DNA from: Gracilibacillus kekensis
Lineage (GTDB): Bacteria; Bacillota; Bacilli; Bacillales; Amphibacillaceae
Direction: 5' to 3'
Length of the DNA stretch: 64,000 bases
NCBI RefSeq assembly: GCF_900143085.1
Contig: NZ_FRCZ01000004.1
Coordinates: 124,001-188,000 of the forward strand
In this document: one piece after another, positions 8,658 through 20,100 of the stretch
Numbering within the stretch: the first letter of the stretch is position 1
Layout: each line of letters opens with the position of its first letter
Program-made: the position numbers and the translations under genes
Notes under the pieces: model-generated
Databases searched by the model: none
Seen by the model: only the letters and a program-made list of their open reading frames with translations
What the model was told of the DNA's origin: nothing

Positions 8658-9545
8658 ATGGCAATTACAGCAAAGTTAGTAAAAGAACTAAGAGAAAAAA
8701 CCGGTGCAGGAATGATGGACTGTAAGAAAGCACTACAAGAAACAGATGGCAACATCGATCAAGCAATTGATTATCTACGTGAAAAAGGTATCTCAAAAGC
8801 GGCTAAAAAAGCAGATCGTATTGCTGCAGAAGGATCTGCATATGTGGAAGTTTCTGGGAATGACGCAGTACTTTTAGAAGTAAACTGTGAAACAGACTTT
8901 GTTACAAAAAACGATCAGTTCAAAACATTAATGCAAGAACTTGCTAAACACATTCTTTCTGAAAAACCAGCATCTGTAGAGGATGCTCTAAAACAACCAC
9001 TTCATGGTAACGGCGAATCTTTAGAGCAATTCATTAACAGTAATATTGCTAAAATTGGTGAGAAATTATCACTGCGTCGTTTCACACTATTTACCAAAAC
9101 GGATGCAGATGCGTTTGGTGCATATATCCATATGGGTGGAAATATTGGTGTTGTTACAGTACTTGAAGGTACAACAGATGAGCAAGTTGCAAAAGATATT
9201 GCAATGCATGCTGCAGCTGTTAATCCAAAATATTTATCACGTGATGCCGTATCAGAAGAAGATGTCGAAAAAGAACGTGAAGTACTTAAAACACAAGCAT
9301 TAAATGAAGGTAAGCCAGAGCACATTGTTGAAAAAATGGTAGAAGGTCGTTTAAATAAATTTTTCGAAGAAATTTGCTTGCTAGAGCAAAGTTTTGTCAA
9401 AGATCCAGACCAAAAAGTGAAGCAAGTAGCTAAAGGTGCAAATGCAGAAGTAAAATCTTTTGTGCGCTATGAAGTAGGCGAAGGTATTGAAAAACGTGAA
9501 GATAACTTTGCTGAAGAAGTAATGAGCCAAGTTAACAAAAAATAA
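8658..9545 (+). CDS. tsf: Elongation factor Ts
   Basis: EF-Ts is the nucleotide exchange factor that recycles EF-Tu from GDP to GTP. The 295-residue protein contains the N-terminal UBA-like domain with [16 protein letters not shown] and the core dimerisation segments ([18 protein letters not shown]). I chose ATG 8658 with CTAAGGAGGAATC upstream; an in-frame ATG 24 bases earlier precedes that ribosome site and would add a run of residues absent from the family. It pairs with rpsB, as in most bacteria. Confidence 0.98.
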   Translation: MAITAKLVKELREKTGAGMMDCKKALQETDGNIDQAIDYLREKGISKAAKKADRIAAEGSAYVEVSGNDAVLLEVNCETDFVTKNDQFKTLMQELAKHILSEKPASVEDALKQPLHGNGESLEQFINSNIAKIGEKLSLRRFTLFTKTDADAFGAYIHMGGNIGVVTVLEGTTDEQVAKDIAMHAAAVNPKYLSRDAVSEEDVEKEREVLKTQALNEGKPEHIVEKMVEGRLNKFFEEICLLEQSFVKDPDQKVKQVAKGANAEVKSFVRYEVGEGIEKREDNFAEEVMSQVNKK

Positions 9546-9555
9546 TTGATAGTGT

Positions 9556-9588
9556 AAAGAAAAGGGGCACAAGGTGTCCCTTTTCTTT
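9556..9588 (+). terminator. Terminator after tsf
   Basis: AAAGAAAAGGGGCAC (9556-9570) pairs with GTGTCCCTTTTCTTT (9574-9588) through 15 bp with one G-U and a 3-base loop, ending in a T-rich strand. The symmetric A/T flanks could let it work in both directions. Confidence 0.75.
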
Positions 9589-9729
9589 GACAATAATCTA
9601 CATAAATGATAATTTTATTGCAAACTAACCAGTATAGATAATAGAATAACACTAACATACAAATGTCATCATTATCTGTGGCGTATTAAGACATTTTATT
9701 TTATAATATTTACATATATGGAGGTAATT

Positions 9730-10452
9730 ATGGCTACTGCTAACTACAGAAGAATTGTTTTGAAATTAAGTGGTGAAGCTTTGAGTGGTGAGCAAGGCTT
9801 TGGCCTTGAACCAACCATTATTCAATCTGTTGCAAAACAGGTAAAAGACATAGTGGAATTAGGTGTTGAAGTTGCAATAGTTGTTGGTGGTGGCAATATA
9901 TGGCGAGGTAAAGTAGGAAGTGAAATGGGAATGGATCGTGCTAATGCTGATTACATGGGCATGTTAGCTACCGTTATGAATTCACTTGCACTGCAGGACA
10001 GCCTTGAAAATGTAGGAATTCCAACAAGAGTTCAAACATCTATTGAAATGCGCCAGGTGGCAGAACCTTATATTCGACGTAAAGCGATACGCCATTTAGA
10101 AAAGAAACGTGTTGTTATTTTTGCAGCAGGTACAGGAAATCCATATTTCTCTACAGATACTACCGCGGCACTGCGAGCAGCAGAAGTGGAAGCAGACGTG
10201 ATTCTGATGGCTAAAAACAATGTGGATGGTGTCTATACCGCTGACCCTAAAGTCGATAAAGATGCTAAGAAATACCAGGAGTTGTCCTATTTAGAAATCT
10301 TAAATGAAGGTTTAGGTGTGATGGATTCAACTGCTTCATCATTGTGTATGGATAACAATATTCCTTTACTCGTATTCTCCATTTCAGAAGAAGGCAATAT
10401 TAAAAGAGCCGTAATCGGTGAAGATATCGGAACAATTATAAGGGGGAACTAA
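9730..10452 (+). CDS. pyrH: Uridylate kinase (UMP kinase)
   Basis: PyrH phosphorylates UMP to UDP and is the allosteric control point of de novo pyrimidine nucleotide supply. The 240-residue amino-acid-kinase-fold protein has KLSGEAL at the N terminus, the glycine-rich [10 protein letters not shown], and the [11 protein letters not shown] and [12 protein letters not shown] segments. The ATG at 9730 follows GGAGGTAATT; an ATG 12 bases earlier lies on the 5' side of this ribosome site. frr follows after 2 bases. Confidence 0.97.
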   Translation: MATANYRRIVLKLSGEALSGEQGFGLEPTIIQSVAKQVKDIVELGVEVAIVVGGGNIWRGKVGSEMGMDRANADYMGMLATVMNSLALQDSLENVGIPTRVQTSIEMRQVAEPYIRRKAIRHLEKKRVVIFAAGTGNPYFSTDTTAALRAAEVEADVILMAKNNVDGVYTADPKVDKDAKKYQELSYLEILNEGLGVMDSTASSLCMDNNIPLLVFSISEEGNIKRAVIGEDIGTIIRGN

Positions 10453-10454
10453 AT

Positions 10455-11012
10455 ATGTCAGAACAACTAATCAAAGATGCTAAGGCAAAAATGGATCAAG
10501 CTGTAAAAGCCTATTCGAAAAGTTTAGCAACTGTAAGAGCTGGAAGAGCAAATCCAGCTATACTAGACAGTGTTCAGGTTGAATATTATGGTGCTTTAAC
10601 ACCATTAAATCAATTAACTTCTATTTCGGTACCTGAAGCGAGATTGTTAGTGATTACACCTTTTGATAAATCATCATTGTCTGATATTGAAAAAGCTATT
10701 CAAAAAGCAGACTTAGGATTATCACCTTCCAATGATGGAAATATAATTCGGATTAGCATTCCTCCATTAACGGAAGAACGTCGTAAAGAGCTAGTCAAAG
10801 TAGTAGGTAAGTATGCGGAAGAATCTAAAGTGCAAATCCGAAATATTCGTCGAGATGCCAACGATCAGTTGAAGAAAGATGAAAAAAATGGAGATATTAC
10901 AAAAGATGATTTAAAAGGTTTCCAGGATGATGTTCAAGACGAAACAAATGCACATATTAAGAAAATTGATGATTTAACAAAAGAAAAAGAGCAAGAAATT
11001 ATGGAAGTTTAA
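10455..11012 (+). CDS. frr: Ribosome recycling factor
   Basis: Frr, with EF-G, splits the post-termination ribosome. The 185-residue protein has the standard length and the signatures [15 protein letters not shown] and ITPFDKSSL, plus the C-terminal helix of the three-helix bundle, rich in Lys and Asp ([16 protein letters not shown]). It starts with ATG after GGGGGAAC and is translationally close to pyrH. A hairpin terminator lies between it and uppS. Confidence 0.98.
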   Translation: MSEQLIKDAKAKMDQAVKAYSKSLATVRAGRANPAILDSVQVEYYGALTPLNQLTSISVPEARLLVITPFDKSSLSDIEKAIQKADLGLSPSNDGNIIRISIPPLTEERRKELVKVVGKYAEESKVQIRNIRRDANDQLKKDEKNGDITKDDLKGFQDDVQDETNAHIKKIDDLTKEKEQEIMEV

Positions 11013-11048
11013 GCAAAAAAAAGGTAGAATATATGGTGAGTGTTAAAG

Positions 11049-11072
11049 CCCTCTTATTAGAAGAGGGTTTTT
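11049..11072 (+). terminator. Terminator between frr and uppS
   Basis: CCCTCTT (11049-11055) pairs with AAGAGGG (11061-11067) across an ATTAG loop, then TTTTT. It separates the translation genes from the lipid genes; uppS has no clear promoter in the 70 bases that remain, so read-through is likely. Confidence 0.7.
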
Positions 11073-11139
11073 GCACTTTAAAAGATAGATAAACTAAACT
11101 ATATGAAAAGAACGGTTTTTGAATGGTGGAGGATAATTT

Positions 11140-11907
11140 ATGCGTTTGTTTAAGCTTCCTTTTAAAAATAAAAAAAATCATGATTCATTTGAGAGTACAA
11201 TTCCGATAGATAACATTCCAAAGCATATAGCAATTATTATGGACGGTAATGGACGTTGGGCTCAGAAGCGAGGACTTCCCCGAGTTGCTGGACACCAGGA
11301 AGGCATGGATAATGTTAAAAGAATTGTAAAAGCAGCCAATTACTTTAAAGCAGAAATTTTGACGTTATATGCCTTTTCAACGGAGAATTGGAAAAGGCCA
11401 ACAAAAGAAGTAGAATATATTATGAAACTACCGATCGATTTTTTACAGCATTATTTACCGGAACTGATAGCAGAAAATGTCAGAGTCCAGACAATTGGAG
11501 AAGTTAATGATCTACCCAAGAATACAAAAGCAGCTATTATGAGGGCAATTGATCAAACAGCAAATAATACAGGGTTAATTTTAAACATTGCCATTAATTA
11601 TGGTAGTCGTTTTGAGATGATAAGGTCGATTAAAGATATTTGCAGAGAAGTTGTAGATGGAAAGTATGAAATTGATGATATCACAGAAGCTACGTTAGGT
11701 GAACATTTATATACTTCCCATATTAAAGATCCTGATTTATTAATTAGAACAAGCGGTGAATTACGCTTAAGTAATTTTCTGCTGTGGCAAGCAGCATACA
11801 CGGAATTATGGTTTACTGACACATTGTGGCCTGATTTTAGTTTTGAAGAATTCGAAAAAGCTATCAACGATTTTCAAAAAAGAAAACGTCGTTATGGTGG
11901 AATATAA
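11140..11907 (+). CDS. uppS: Undecaprenyl diphosphate synthase (isoprenyl transferase)
   Basis: UppS builds the C55 cis-polyprenyl diphosphate that carries peptidoglycan and teichoic acid precursors. The 255-residue protein has the catalytic Asp35 in IIMDGNGRWA, the TLYAFSTENWKRP motif, and the C-terminal RTSGELRLSNFLLWQ and TLWPDF segments of cis-prenyltransferases. The first 20 residues are basic and variable. ATG 11140 has GGTGGAGGATAA upstream. cdsA follows after 14 bases. Confidence 0.97.
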   Translation: MRLFKLPFKNKKNHDSFESTIPIDNIPKHIAIIMDGNGRWAQKRGLPRVAGHQEGMDNVKRIVKAANYFKAEILTLYAFSTENWKRPTKEVEYIMKLPIDFLQHYLPELIAENVRVQTIGEVNDLPKNTKAAIMRAIDQTANNTGLILNIAINYGSRFEMIRSIKDICREVVDGKYEIDDITEATLGEHLYTSHIKDPDLLIRTSGELRLSNFLLWQAAYTELWFTDTLWPDFSFEEFEKAINDFQKRKRRYGGI

Positions 11908-11921
11908 GGTGTGAAAATATA

Positions 11922-12704
11922 ATGAAAACAAGAATTATCACAGCAATAGTTGCTATATTACTTTTCTTCCCATTTATATTTTTAAGTGGTCTACCATTTG
12001 AAATTGTTATGTATTTTATTGCCACTATTGGCTTCTTAGAATTATTACATATGAGAGATATGACACAGTATCCTATTCCTACTGTTTTAGGTGTTATTTT
12101 AACATGGTCATTATTATTCCAGGATGAATATATCTTTTTTTCTACTAGACTAGAACTGCTGATGTTTTTTGTCCTAATCTTATTAGGATATACGGTATTA
12201 GTTAAAAATAAATTCACATTCGAAGACGCTGGATTCCTCATCCTATCAGCAATATACGTAGGTTTAGGTTTTTATTATTTTATCCAAACCAGAGAAGTGG
12301 AAAATGGACTAGTTTATATTTTTTATGCTATTCTAGTGATACTGTCAACAGATACTGGAGCGTATTTCTTTGGGAGGGCATTTGGGAAACATAAATTATG
12401 GCCACAGATTAGTCCAAAGAAGACAATTGAAGGAGCTTTAGGTGGTATCCTAGTAGCTTGTATTATAGCGATTATTTTCCATTATTTTTTTCCGGTACAT
12501 GATTCACTACTATTAGTTATTCTGGTTACCATTATTGCATCCATATTTGCTCAGATAGGTGACCTTGTAGAATCAGCAATTAAAAGACACTATCATGTAA
12601 AAGATTCAGGGAAATTATTACCAGGTCACGGTGGTATATTAGATCGCTTTGATAGTTGGTTATTTGTTTTTCCTTTGTTACATTTTATCCATTTTATATC
12701 ATAG
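11922..12704 (+). CDS. cdsA: Phosphatidate cytidylyltransferase (CDP-diglyceride synthase)
   Basis: CdsA makes CDP-diacylglycerol from CTP and phosphatidic acid at the cytoplasmic membrane; PgsA, encoded further right in this window, uses the product. The 260-residue protein is almost all hydrophobic, with about seven membrane segments, and ends with the family signature KDSGKLLPGHGGILDRFDS. It lies between uppS and dxr in the conserved envelope-precursor cluster. Confidence 0.96.
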   Translation: MKTRIITAIVAILLFFPFIFLSGLPFEIVMYFIATIGFLELLHMRDMTQYPIPTVLGVILTWSLLFQDEYIFFSTRLELLMFFVLILLGYTVLVKNKFTFEDAGFLILSAIYVGLGFYYFIQTREVENGLVYIFYAILVILSTDTGAYFFGRAFGKHKLWPQISPKKTIEGALGGILVACIIAIIFHYFFPVHDSLLLVILVTIIASIFAQIGDLVESAIKRHYHVKDSGKLLPGHGGILDRFDSWLFVFPLLHFIHFIS

Positions 12705-12730
12705 ACTATTAGTAATTGGAGCGTTTAAAG

Positions 12731-13876
12731 ATGAAAAGCATAACACTGTTGGGAGCAACAGGATCGATTGGCTTGCAAACATTGGATGTCATAGCAGAAC
12801 ATCCAGATCAATTTAAATTGTATGCAATTGCATTTGGCAGGAATATTAAGAAAGCTCAAGAGATAATAAATAAATTTAATCCAGCTAAAGTGGTTGTACT
12901 TGATGAAACAATTAGACAAGCATTACAAATACATAACAGTTATACTACTTTCTTAGTTGGAAAAGAAGCGTTGCAAGAGGTTAGCGCTGATCCGAATACT
13001 GATGTCTTAGTTAACGCGGTAATGGGAAGTGTCGGATTGGAAGCAACCTTGACAGCGATTGAGCATCGAAAACAAATTGCTATTGCAAATAAAGAAACCT
13101 TAGTTACTGCTGGACATCTAGTCATGGATGCAGCCGACAAATATGAAGTCGATTTGCTACCGGTTGATAGTGAGCATTCTGCTATTTTTCAAGCGTTAAA
13201 TGGTGAGTCGTATCGTGACATAAACAAGATTGTTTTAACAGCATCAGGTGGGAGCTTTCGTGATAAATCCAGAGAAGAATTATTAGGTGTAACGGTTGCT
13301 GATGCTTTAAAACACCCTAATTGGAGTATGGGAGCAAAAATAACGATAGACTCTGCATCAATGATGAATAAAGGTTTGGAAGTCATTGAAGCCCATTGGT
13401 TGTTTAATATGCCATATGAGAAGATTGAAGTTATTCAACATAAAGAAAGTATTATTCATTCGATGGTGGAATATGCTGATAAAAGTGTGATTGCTCAGCT
13501 TGGAACACCTGATATGCGTGTACCTATTCAATATGCTTTAACATATCCGCAAAGATTATCTTTATCATCTTCCAAAAGTCTTGACTTAGTTGAGATGGGT
13601 GAACTTCACTTTTCAAAAATGGATCTAAATCGTTTTCCATGTTTGGACTTTGCTTATCAAGCTGGAAAAACAGGTGGCTCCATGCCTACCGTTTTGAATG
13701 CTGCAAATGAGACAGCCGTTGATTTGTTTTTACATGAACAGATAACATTCTTAGAAATTGAGAATATTATCGAACACGCTATGTTAACGCACAATAATAT
13801 ACAAAATCCTAATTTGGAAACTATTAATGCTATTGATTTAGAAATACGAAGTAAAATAAATGAAAGTTATCGTTAA
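12731..13876 (+). CDS. dxr: 1-deoxy-D-xylulose 5-phosphate reductoisomerase
   Basis: Dxr catalyses the first committed step of the non-mevalonate isoprenoid pathway, making MEP with NADPH; the pathway feeds UppS. The 381-residue protein has the NADPH site [11 protein letters not shown] at the start, the metal/substrate motif [13 protein letters not shown], the flexible-loop region and [16 protein letters not shown] chose ATG 12731, 9 bases after GGAG; an upstream in-frame TTG overlaps that ribosome site. Confidence 0.97.
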   Translation: MKSITLLGATGSIGLQTLDVIAEHPDQFKLYAIAFGRNIKKAQEIINKFNPAKVVVLDETIRQALQIHNSYTTFLVGKEALQEVSADPNTDVLVNAVMGSVGLEATLTAIEHRKQIAIANKETLVTAGHLVMDAADKYEVDLLPVDSEHSAIFQALNGESYRDINKIVLTASGGSFRDKSREELLGVTVADALKHPNWSMGAKITIDSASMMNKGLEVIEAHWLFNMPYEKIEVIQHKESIIHSMVEYADKSVIAQLGTPDMRVPIQYALTYPQRLSLSSSKSLDLVEMGELHFSKMDLNRFPCLDFAYQAGKTGGSMPTVLNAANETAVDLFLHEQITFLEIENIIEHAMLTHNNIQNPNLETINAIDLEIRSKINESYR

Positions 13877-13902
13877 TTGGTAAAGTGGAAGGAGAGCTTT
13901 AT

Positions 13903-15159
13903 TTGAATACAGTAATTGCTTTTATATTAATGTTTGGCCTGCTTGTATTTGTTCATGAATTCGGTCATTACTATGTAGCTAAAAAGACAGGGATGCTTGT
14001 TCGGGAATTTGCAATCGGATTTGGTCCAAAAGTATTTTCGACGGTAAAGAATGAAACACTTTATACGATAAGACTTTTACCAATGGGAGGCTATGTTCGG
14101 GTTGCAGGTGAAGATCCCGAAATAATTGATATCAAGCCAGGTCAGCATATTGGTTTGACTTTTAATGATGCTGGCGAAGTTGACCAAATTATTGTAAACA
14201 ATAAAGCAAAACATCCCGATGCATTAGTTATTGAAGTAGAACGCATTGATCTTGATCATCACCTTTTTATTGAAGGTTACGAAATCGATGAAGAAACCAA
14301 GTATTCCTTCCGCGTCCACGAAAAAGCTGATTTTATCATGGATGAAAAAGCGACACAAATTGCACCATACAACCGTCAATTTGCATCTAAAACAGTTGGA
14401 CAAAGAGGTTTACAATTGTTTGCGGGTCCACTAATGAATTTTGTCTTAACCGTAGTTATATTTCTTATTTTAGCCAATATTCAAGGTGTGCCAGTTGATG
14501 ATGTCCGAATTGGTTCCGTAGTCGAAAATAGTCCTGCTGAAGAAGCTGGTTTCAAAGCAGATGATACGATTATTGAGATTGAGGGCCAGTCTATTGGTGA
14601 ATGGGATGAGTTCCAAGAAATTGTACAGGCAAATCCTGAGGAACCTTTAGAGATGATGGTTTTAAGGGATAATCAACAAATACCGTTAGAAGTTACACCA
14701 GCATCGATTGAAACACCGGAACAAAACATTGGTCAAGTAGGTGTGACTCTTGCGCTAGAGAAATCATTTATCCGTTCTATACCATATAGCTTGGAAGAAA
14801 CATATAGATGGTCAACATTGATTCTGACCAACCTTGGTAAGCTCGTTACCGGTCAGTTTTCGATCGACATGCTATCAGGACCTGTTGGTATTTATGATGC
14901 GACCGATCAAGTAGTTAAAACGGGATTCCTTAACTTTTTAACTTGGACGGCGGTATTAAGTGTCAATTTAGGTATTATAAATCTGGTTCCATTACCAGCT
15001 TTGGATGGTGGCAGGTTGATATTTGTTGGTTTAGAAGCAATACGCGGAAAACCGATTGACCCACAAAAAGAAGGTGTCGTTCATTTTGTCGGTTTTGCGT
15101 TATTGATGCTGCTGATGATTGTTGTTACGTGGAATGACATACAACGATTATTTTTGTAG
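13903..15159 (+). CDS. rseP: RseP/RasP site-2 intramembrane zinc metalloprotease
   Basis: RseP/RasP cleaves membrane-embedded anti-sigma factors (such as RsiW in B. subtilis) and remnant signal peptides. The 418-residue protein has the zinc motif HEFGH at residues 18-22 in the first membrane segment, one PDZ domain (about 195-275, IGSVVENSPAEEAGFKADD), and the C-terminal LPALDGGRL motif that supplies the third zinc ligand. I chose the TTG at 13903, 8 bases after GGAAGGAG; the GTG at 13885 lies before the ribosome site. Confidence 0.95.
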   Translation: MNTVIAFILMFGLLVFVHEFGHYYVAKKTGMLVREFAIGFGPKVFSTVKNETLYTIRLLPMGGYVRVAGEDPEIIDIKPGQHIGLTFNDAGEVDQIIVNNKAKHPDALVIEVERIDLDHHLFIEGYEIDEETKYSFRVHEKADFIMDEKATQIAPYNRQFASKTVGQRGLQLFAGPLMNFVLTVVIFLILANIQGVPVDDVRIGSVVENSPAEEAGFKADDTIIEIEGQSIGEWDEFQEIVQANPEEPLEMMVLRDNQQIPLEVTPASIETPEQNIGQVGVTLALEKSFIRSIPYSLEETYRWSTLILTNLGKLVTGQFSIDMLSGPVGIYDATDQVVKTGFLNFLTWTAVLSVNLGIINLVPLPALDGGRLIFVGLEAIRGKPIDPQKEGVVHFVGFALLMLLMIVVTWNDIQRLFL

Positions 15160-15265
15160 AATAGTATGCAACAAACATATATCGAAATAAATTCAAATTA
15201 CTAACAATTATAACCATTTTAACTATAACATGAGCAAATATCGAACCAATGGGGTGAAAAGAAAG

Positions 15266-16966
15266 ATGAGACATAGCCAGACATTAATTCCAACACTAAA
15301 AGAAACACCTGCAGATGCTGAAATAAGGAGTCATCAACTTTTATTAAGAGCAGGCTTTATTAGACAAACGGTATCGGGAGTTTATAGTTTTTTACCATTA
15401 GGAAATAAAGTCTTAAAGAATGTGGAAAAGATTGTTCGGGAAGAGATGGAAAAAGCTGGGGCAGTTGAAATGCTCATGCCAGCTTTGCAATCATCCGAGT
15501 TATGGAAGAAAACAGGCCGTTGGTATAAGCTAGGTTCTGAATTAATGCGACTGCATGATCGTCATGATAGAGAGTTCGCTTTAGGAGCTACTCATGAAGA
15601 GGTCATTACAAGTTTAATTGGAGAGGAAGTAAAGAGTTATAAAAAACTGCCACTTAGTATCTACCAAATCCAAACTAAATTCAGAGATGAACAACGTCCA
15701 CGATTTGGTTTATTAAGAGGAAGAGAATTTGTGATGAAAGATGCCTATACATTTCATACTTCTCAAGTAAGCTTAGATGAAGCGTATGAGAAGATGTTCA
15801 CAGCCTATAAAAATATATTTAGCCGGTGTGGTTTGAATTTTAGAGCCGTAATCGCTGATTCAGGCGCTATGGGTGGTAAAGACACTCATGAATTTATGGT
15901 ACTTTCAGAGATTGGTGAAGACACAATTGCCTATTCTGATCTATCAGATTTTGCTGCCAATATCGAAATGGCACCTGTCAATGTATCGTATGAAGAAAGT
16001 AATGAGAGTTTACAGGAATTACAGTTAGTAGATACACCAGGATATAAAACAATGAAAGAAGTTTCTGAATTCTTACAGCTACCAATGGAAAAAGGGATTA
16101 AATCATTACTTTTTAAAACAGATGATCAGTATGTAATGGTGTTGACTCGTGGTGATCATGAAGTAAATGATATAAAACTTAAAAATGCACTTGGTGTTAC
16201 GGAAGTAGAGTTAGCAACCGAAGAGGAGACACAACAGCAGTTACTAGCTGAAGTTGGTTCTATCGGTCCAATAGGGGTTCAGAAAGATATTAGAGTTATC
16301 GCAGATCATGCAATTGCTGCCATGCGTAACTCCTATTGTGGTGCAAACCAAACGGACAAGCATTATAAAAATGTAAATGTTGAACGTGACTTTAATATAT
16401 CATCATATGAAGATATACGGTTCATACAAGAAGGTGATCCGTCACCAGATGGTATGGGTACAATTCAATTTGCAAAAGGTATTGAAGTTGGACACATTTT
16501 TAAATTAGGTAAGTTTTATGCTGAGAAGTTAGGTGCTCAATACTTAAACGAGCAAGGCAAACAGGAAACGATGATCATGGGTTGTTATGGAATTGGCGTA
16601 TCAAGAACACTTGCTGCTATCGTCGAGCAATTCAATGATGAAAATGGTATAATGTGGCCTCAAGAAATAACGCCATACCAAGTGCATTTGATTGCGGTGA
16701 ATCCTAAAAACCAAGAACAACTAGATCTAGCTGAGCAGATATATGAACAATTACAACAAAATGATGTCTCCGTATTATTTGATGATCGTAAAGAAAGACC
16801 TGGTGTTAAATTTGCAGATAGTGATTTAATTGGATTACCTGTTCGAATAACGGTTGGTAAGAAAGCTTCAGAAGGTATAGTTGAATGCAAGCTTAGAGAG
16901 AATGGAGAACAAGAGGATCTTCATGTTAATGACCTAGTTGAGAGAATCTCTTCATTGATTAAATAA
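15266..16966 (+). CDS. proS: Prolyl-tRNA synthetase, bacterial type with editing domain
   Basis: ProS charges tRNA-Pro and edits mischarged Ala. The 566-residue protein is a class II synthetase with motif 2-like [20 protein letters not shown], an editing insertion from about residue 225 to 405 (for example [12 protein letters not shown]), motif 3 in [13 protein letters not shown], and a C-terminal anticodon-binding domain. ATG 15266 follows GGGGTGAAAAGAAAG; an in-frame ATG 36 bases earlier lacks a ribosome site. I looked for a T-box leader upstream and saw none. Confidence 0.97.
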   Translation: MRHSQTLIPTLKETPADAEIRSHQLLLRAGFIRQTVSGVYSFLPLGNKVLKNVEKIVREEMEKAGAVEMLMPALQSSELWKKTGRWYKLGSELMRLHDRHDREFALGATHEEVITSLIGEEVKSYKKLPLSIYQIQTKFRDEQRPRFGLLRGREFVMKDAYTFHTSQVSLDEAYEKMFTAYKNIFSRCGLNFRAVIADSGAMGGKDTHEFMVLSEIGEDTIAYSDLSDFAANIEMAPVNVSYEESNESLQELQLVDTPGYKTMKEVSEFLQLPMEKGIKSLLFKTDDQYVMVLTRGDHEVNDIKLKNALGVTEVELATEEETQQQLLAEVGSIGPIGVQKDIRVIADHAIAAMRNSYCGANQTDKHYKNVNVERDFNISSYEDIRFIQEGDPSPDGMGTIQFAKGIEVGHIFKLGKFYAEKLGAQYLNEQGKQETMIMGCYGIGVSRTLAAIVEQFNDENGIMWPQEITPYQVHLIAVNPKNQEQLDLAEQIYEQLQQNDVSVLFDDRKERPGVKFADSDLIGLPVRITVGKKASEGIVECKLRENGEQEDLHVNDLVERISSLIK

Positions 16967-16968
16967 CA

Positions 16969-17004
16969 AAATTCCCTTGTCACAACTACTAGGCAAGGGA
17001 ATTT
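16969..17004 (+). terminator. Hairpin terminator after proS
   Basis: AAATTCCCTTG (16969-16979) pairs with CAAGGGAATTT (16994-17004) across a 14-base loop. The T tract is short, so it may be weak. Its CCCTTG/CAAGGG core resembles hairpins in the rimP and ftsK leaders. Confidence 0.6.
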
Positions 17005-17145
17005 AATTTATACGCATCGTTTATCGCCTTGTATTGGTTTAAGTTGAGCATAAAGTAGAGTAGTCAAGTTAGTCATAAACTTTAGAGCTCAATTTGAATG
17101 AATAGGTAGTTGATTATTAGAAAAATTGTGAAAAGGAGATCGAAA

Positions 17146-20100
17146 ATGGGTATCTCTAATAAAGAAAAGTTTAAATTACTCCTGCAACAAATCGGGATAG
17201 CAGATGACATGAAAAATAAGTACCTTCAGGAAGGCTCCATAGAGAAACTGGAAGTGTATCGATCTAATCAGAAGTGGCATTTTCATTTTAATTTAGATCA
17301 GTCAATCCCTGCGGATGTCTATCAAATGTTTATTTTAAAATTAACTGAGGCGTTTTCTTCAATAGCAAAGGTTTCTTGGACAATAAACGTAAATGATCCT
17401 GCTATCGATGAAATAGAAACCAATCAATATTGGCAAATCTTCTTATCTGAACTGACATCAGATTCACCTAAATACCGAACATTTGAAAATAAAAAACCTC
17501 TATTTAACAATAATAATATTATGTTAACTGTAAGCAATCAGATAGAAGAACAAATGAATAAAGATATTCAGTTAAGGTTTGACCAATTTTGTACGAAAGT
17601 AGGCATACCAAAACATGTGATTCAGTTGGAAATTGGTAACCAACAAGAAGAATTAGAAAAATTCCAACAAGAAAAAGCGATAGAAGATCGAAAAAGAGTC
17701 GAAGAAGCCTTTAAGGCACAAGAGCAAAAAGCAAAAGAATCAAAACCAGAAAGTCCTACTGGCCCTGTCCAGTTAGGCTACCCGATTAAAGAGAATGCGA
17801 TCAGTATGAAAGAAATTGTCGAAGAAGAGAAAAGTGTCGTATTCCAAGGTTATTTATTTGATGCGGACATACGGGAATTGCGATCTGGAAGACATTTATT
17901 AATAATTAAAGTAACTGACTATACCGATTCATTTCAAATTAAAATGTTCTCAAAAGGTGATCAGGATGTAGAAAAATTTAAGCAATTAAAAGAAGGTATG
18001 TGGGTAAAAGCCAAGGGGATGATTCAAACCGATAATTTTTCGAATGAATTAACAATGATGGCCAAAGATATCCAACAAGTACCTTCTATTACCAGAGAAG
18101 ATCCTGGTTACCATGATGAAAAACGAGTAGAGTTACATGCACATACGGTAATGAGTCAAATGGACGCTGTTGTGTCCGCATCTAAGTTGATTGAACAAGC
18201 GGGTAAATGGGGTCATAAAGCAATCGCAATTACCGATCATGCTGTTGCCCAAGCTTATCCTGAAGCATATGCAGCTGGTCAAAAACATGGTGTGAAAATT
18301 TTGTATGGAGTAGAAGCAAATGTTGTCGATGATGGTGTGCCAATTGCTTATAATGATGCGGACCGGGACTTGGCGGAAGCTACCTATGTTGTTTTTGATG
18401 TGGAAACCACAGGACTATCTGCTATTTATGATACGATTATTGAACTAGCAGCGGTAAAAGTACATAATGGCGAAATTATTGATCGATATGAATCATTCGC
18501 TAACCCGCATCATCCATTGTCTGAAACAACTACTAATTTAACGGGCATCACAGATGACATGGTGAAAGATGCTCCAGAAGTAGGAGATGTGCTAAAGGAA
18601 TTCCATCAATGGATGGGAGATGGCATTCTTGTAGCACATAACGCAGATTTCGATATGGGCTTCTTAAATACTGGCTTTAAACGGATCGATTACCAAGATG
18701 CAAGTAATCCCGTAATTGATACGTTAGAATTAGCGCGTTTACTTTTTCCCGAATTAAAGAATCACCGTTTAAATACATTATGTAAAAAGTTAGATATCGA
18801 ATTAACGCAACACCATCGTGCGATATATGATGCTGAAGCAACGGGTTATTTATTGTGGAAGTTTATAAAGCTATCATTGGAACGTGATATTGTAAATCAT
18901 AATCAATTCAATCAACATATGGGAGAAGGCAATGCTTACCAACGTTCAAGACCTTTCCATGTGACGTTACTTGCAGTGGATCAGGAAGGATTAAAAAACA
19001 TCTATAAACTTGTCTCGTTGGCACATATCGATTATTTCTACCGTGTTCCGCGCATTCCTCGATCAAAATTACAAGAGTACCGACAAGGTATTCTCGTCGG
19101 TACAGCTTGTGATCAAGGGGAAGTTTTTGAAACAATGATGCAAAAATCAAAAGAACAAGCGGAAAATGTAGCTAAGTTTTATGATTACATTGAAGTCCAG
19201 CCAACTAGTAATTTTGTCCATTTATATGATAGAGAATTAGTACAAAATGAGGCACAGCTGATGGATATTATTCGCAACGTCGTCCAATTAGCTGATGATT
19301 TAGGTAAACCTTGTGTAGCAACCGGAAATGTTCATCATTTGGAAAAAAACGATCAATTATACCGGCAGATCTTAATTTCATCTCAGAGTGGTAACCCATT
19401 AAATAGGCAAACTTTACCTAACACGTATTTCCGAACCACCGCTGAAATGATGGAGGCATTTTCTTTTTTAGGTGAAGAGAAGGCGAAGGAAATTGTCATC
19501 ACTAATCCGAATCAATTAGCAGACCGAATCGAAGAAGTGAAGCCGGTAAAAGAAGATTTATATACGCCGAATATTGATGGAGCGGAAGAGGAAATCCGTG
19601 AACTAAGTTACAATTTTGCAAGATCCGTGTATGGCGATCCTATTCCTGAAATCGTTGAAAAACGAGTGGAAAAAGAGTTGAAAAGTATTATTGGACATGG
19701 TTTTGCCGTTATCTATTTAATTTCTCAAAAACTAGTAAAAAAATCGTTAGATGACGGATATCTGGTTGGTTCAAGGGGTTCTGTTGGTTCATCCTTAATT
19801 GCAACCTTTACTGAAATAACTGAAGTGAACCCATTACCACCCCATTATGTTTGTCCATCTTGTAAATATAGCGAGTTTTTTGACGATGGTTCAGTTGGTA
19901 GTGGTTTTGATTTACCAGACAAAAACTGTCCAGAGTGTCAAGAAGCAATGAAAAAAGATGGACAAGATATACCTTTTGAGACTTTTCTAGGATTCAAGGG
20001 GGATAAGGTACCTGATATTGACTTGAACTTTTCTGGTGAGTATCAACCAAAAGCACACAATTATACAAAAGTGTTGTTTGGTGAGGACAATGTATATCGA

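Noticed and set aside
9002-9400. 132-codon minus-strand reading frame inside tsf
   Set aside because: It is a shadow of the well-supported tsf gene, Ser/Thr-rich as expected of antisense to a coding strand, and lacks a ribosome site.
9618-9707. Promoter for pyrH from TTGCAA (9618) or TATAAT (9702)
   Set aside because: TTGCAA has only a poor partner (TAGAAT, 18 bases away), and TATAAT at 9702 lacks a recognisable -35, so neither is strong enough to list.
15160-15265. T-box riboswitch upstream of proS
   Set aside because: The 106-base gap is AT-rich, with no T-box core sequence, specifier hairpin or terminator.
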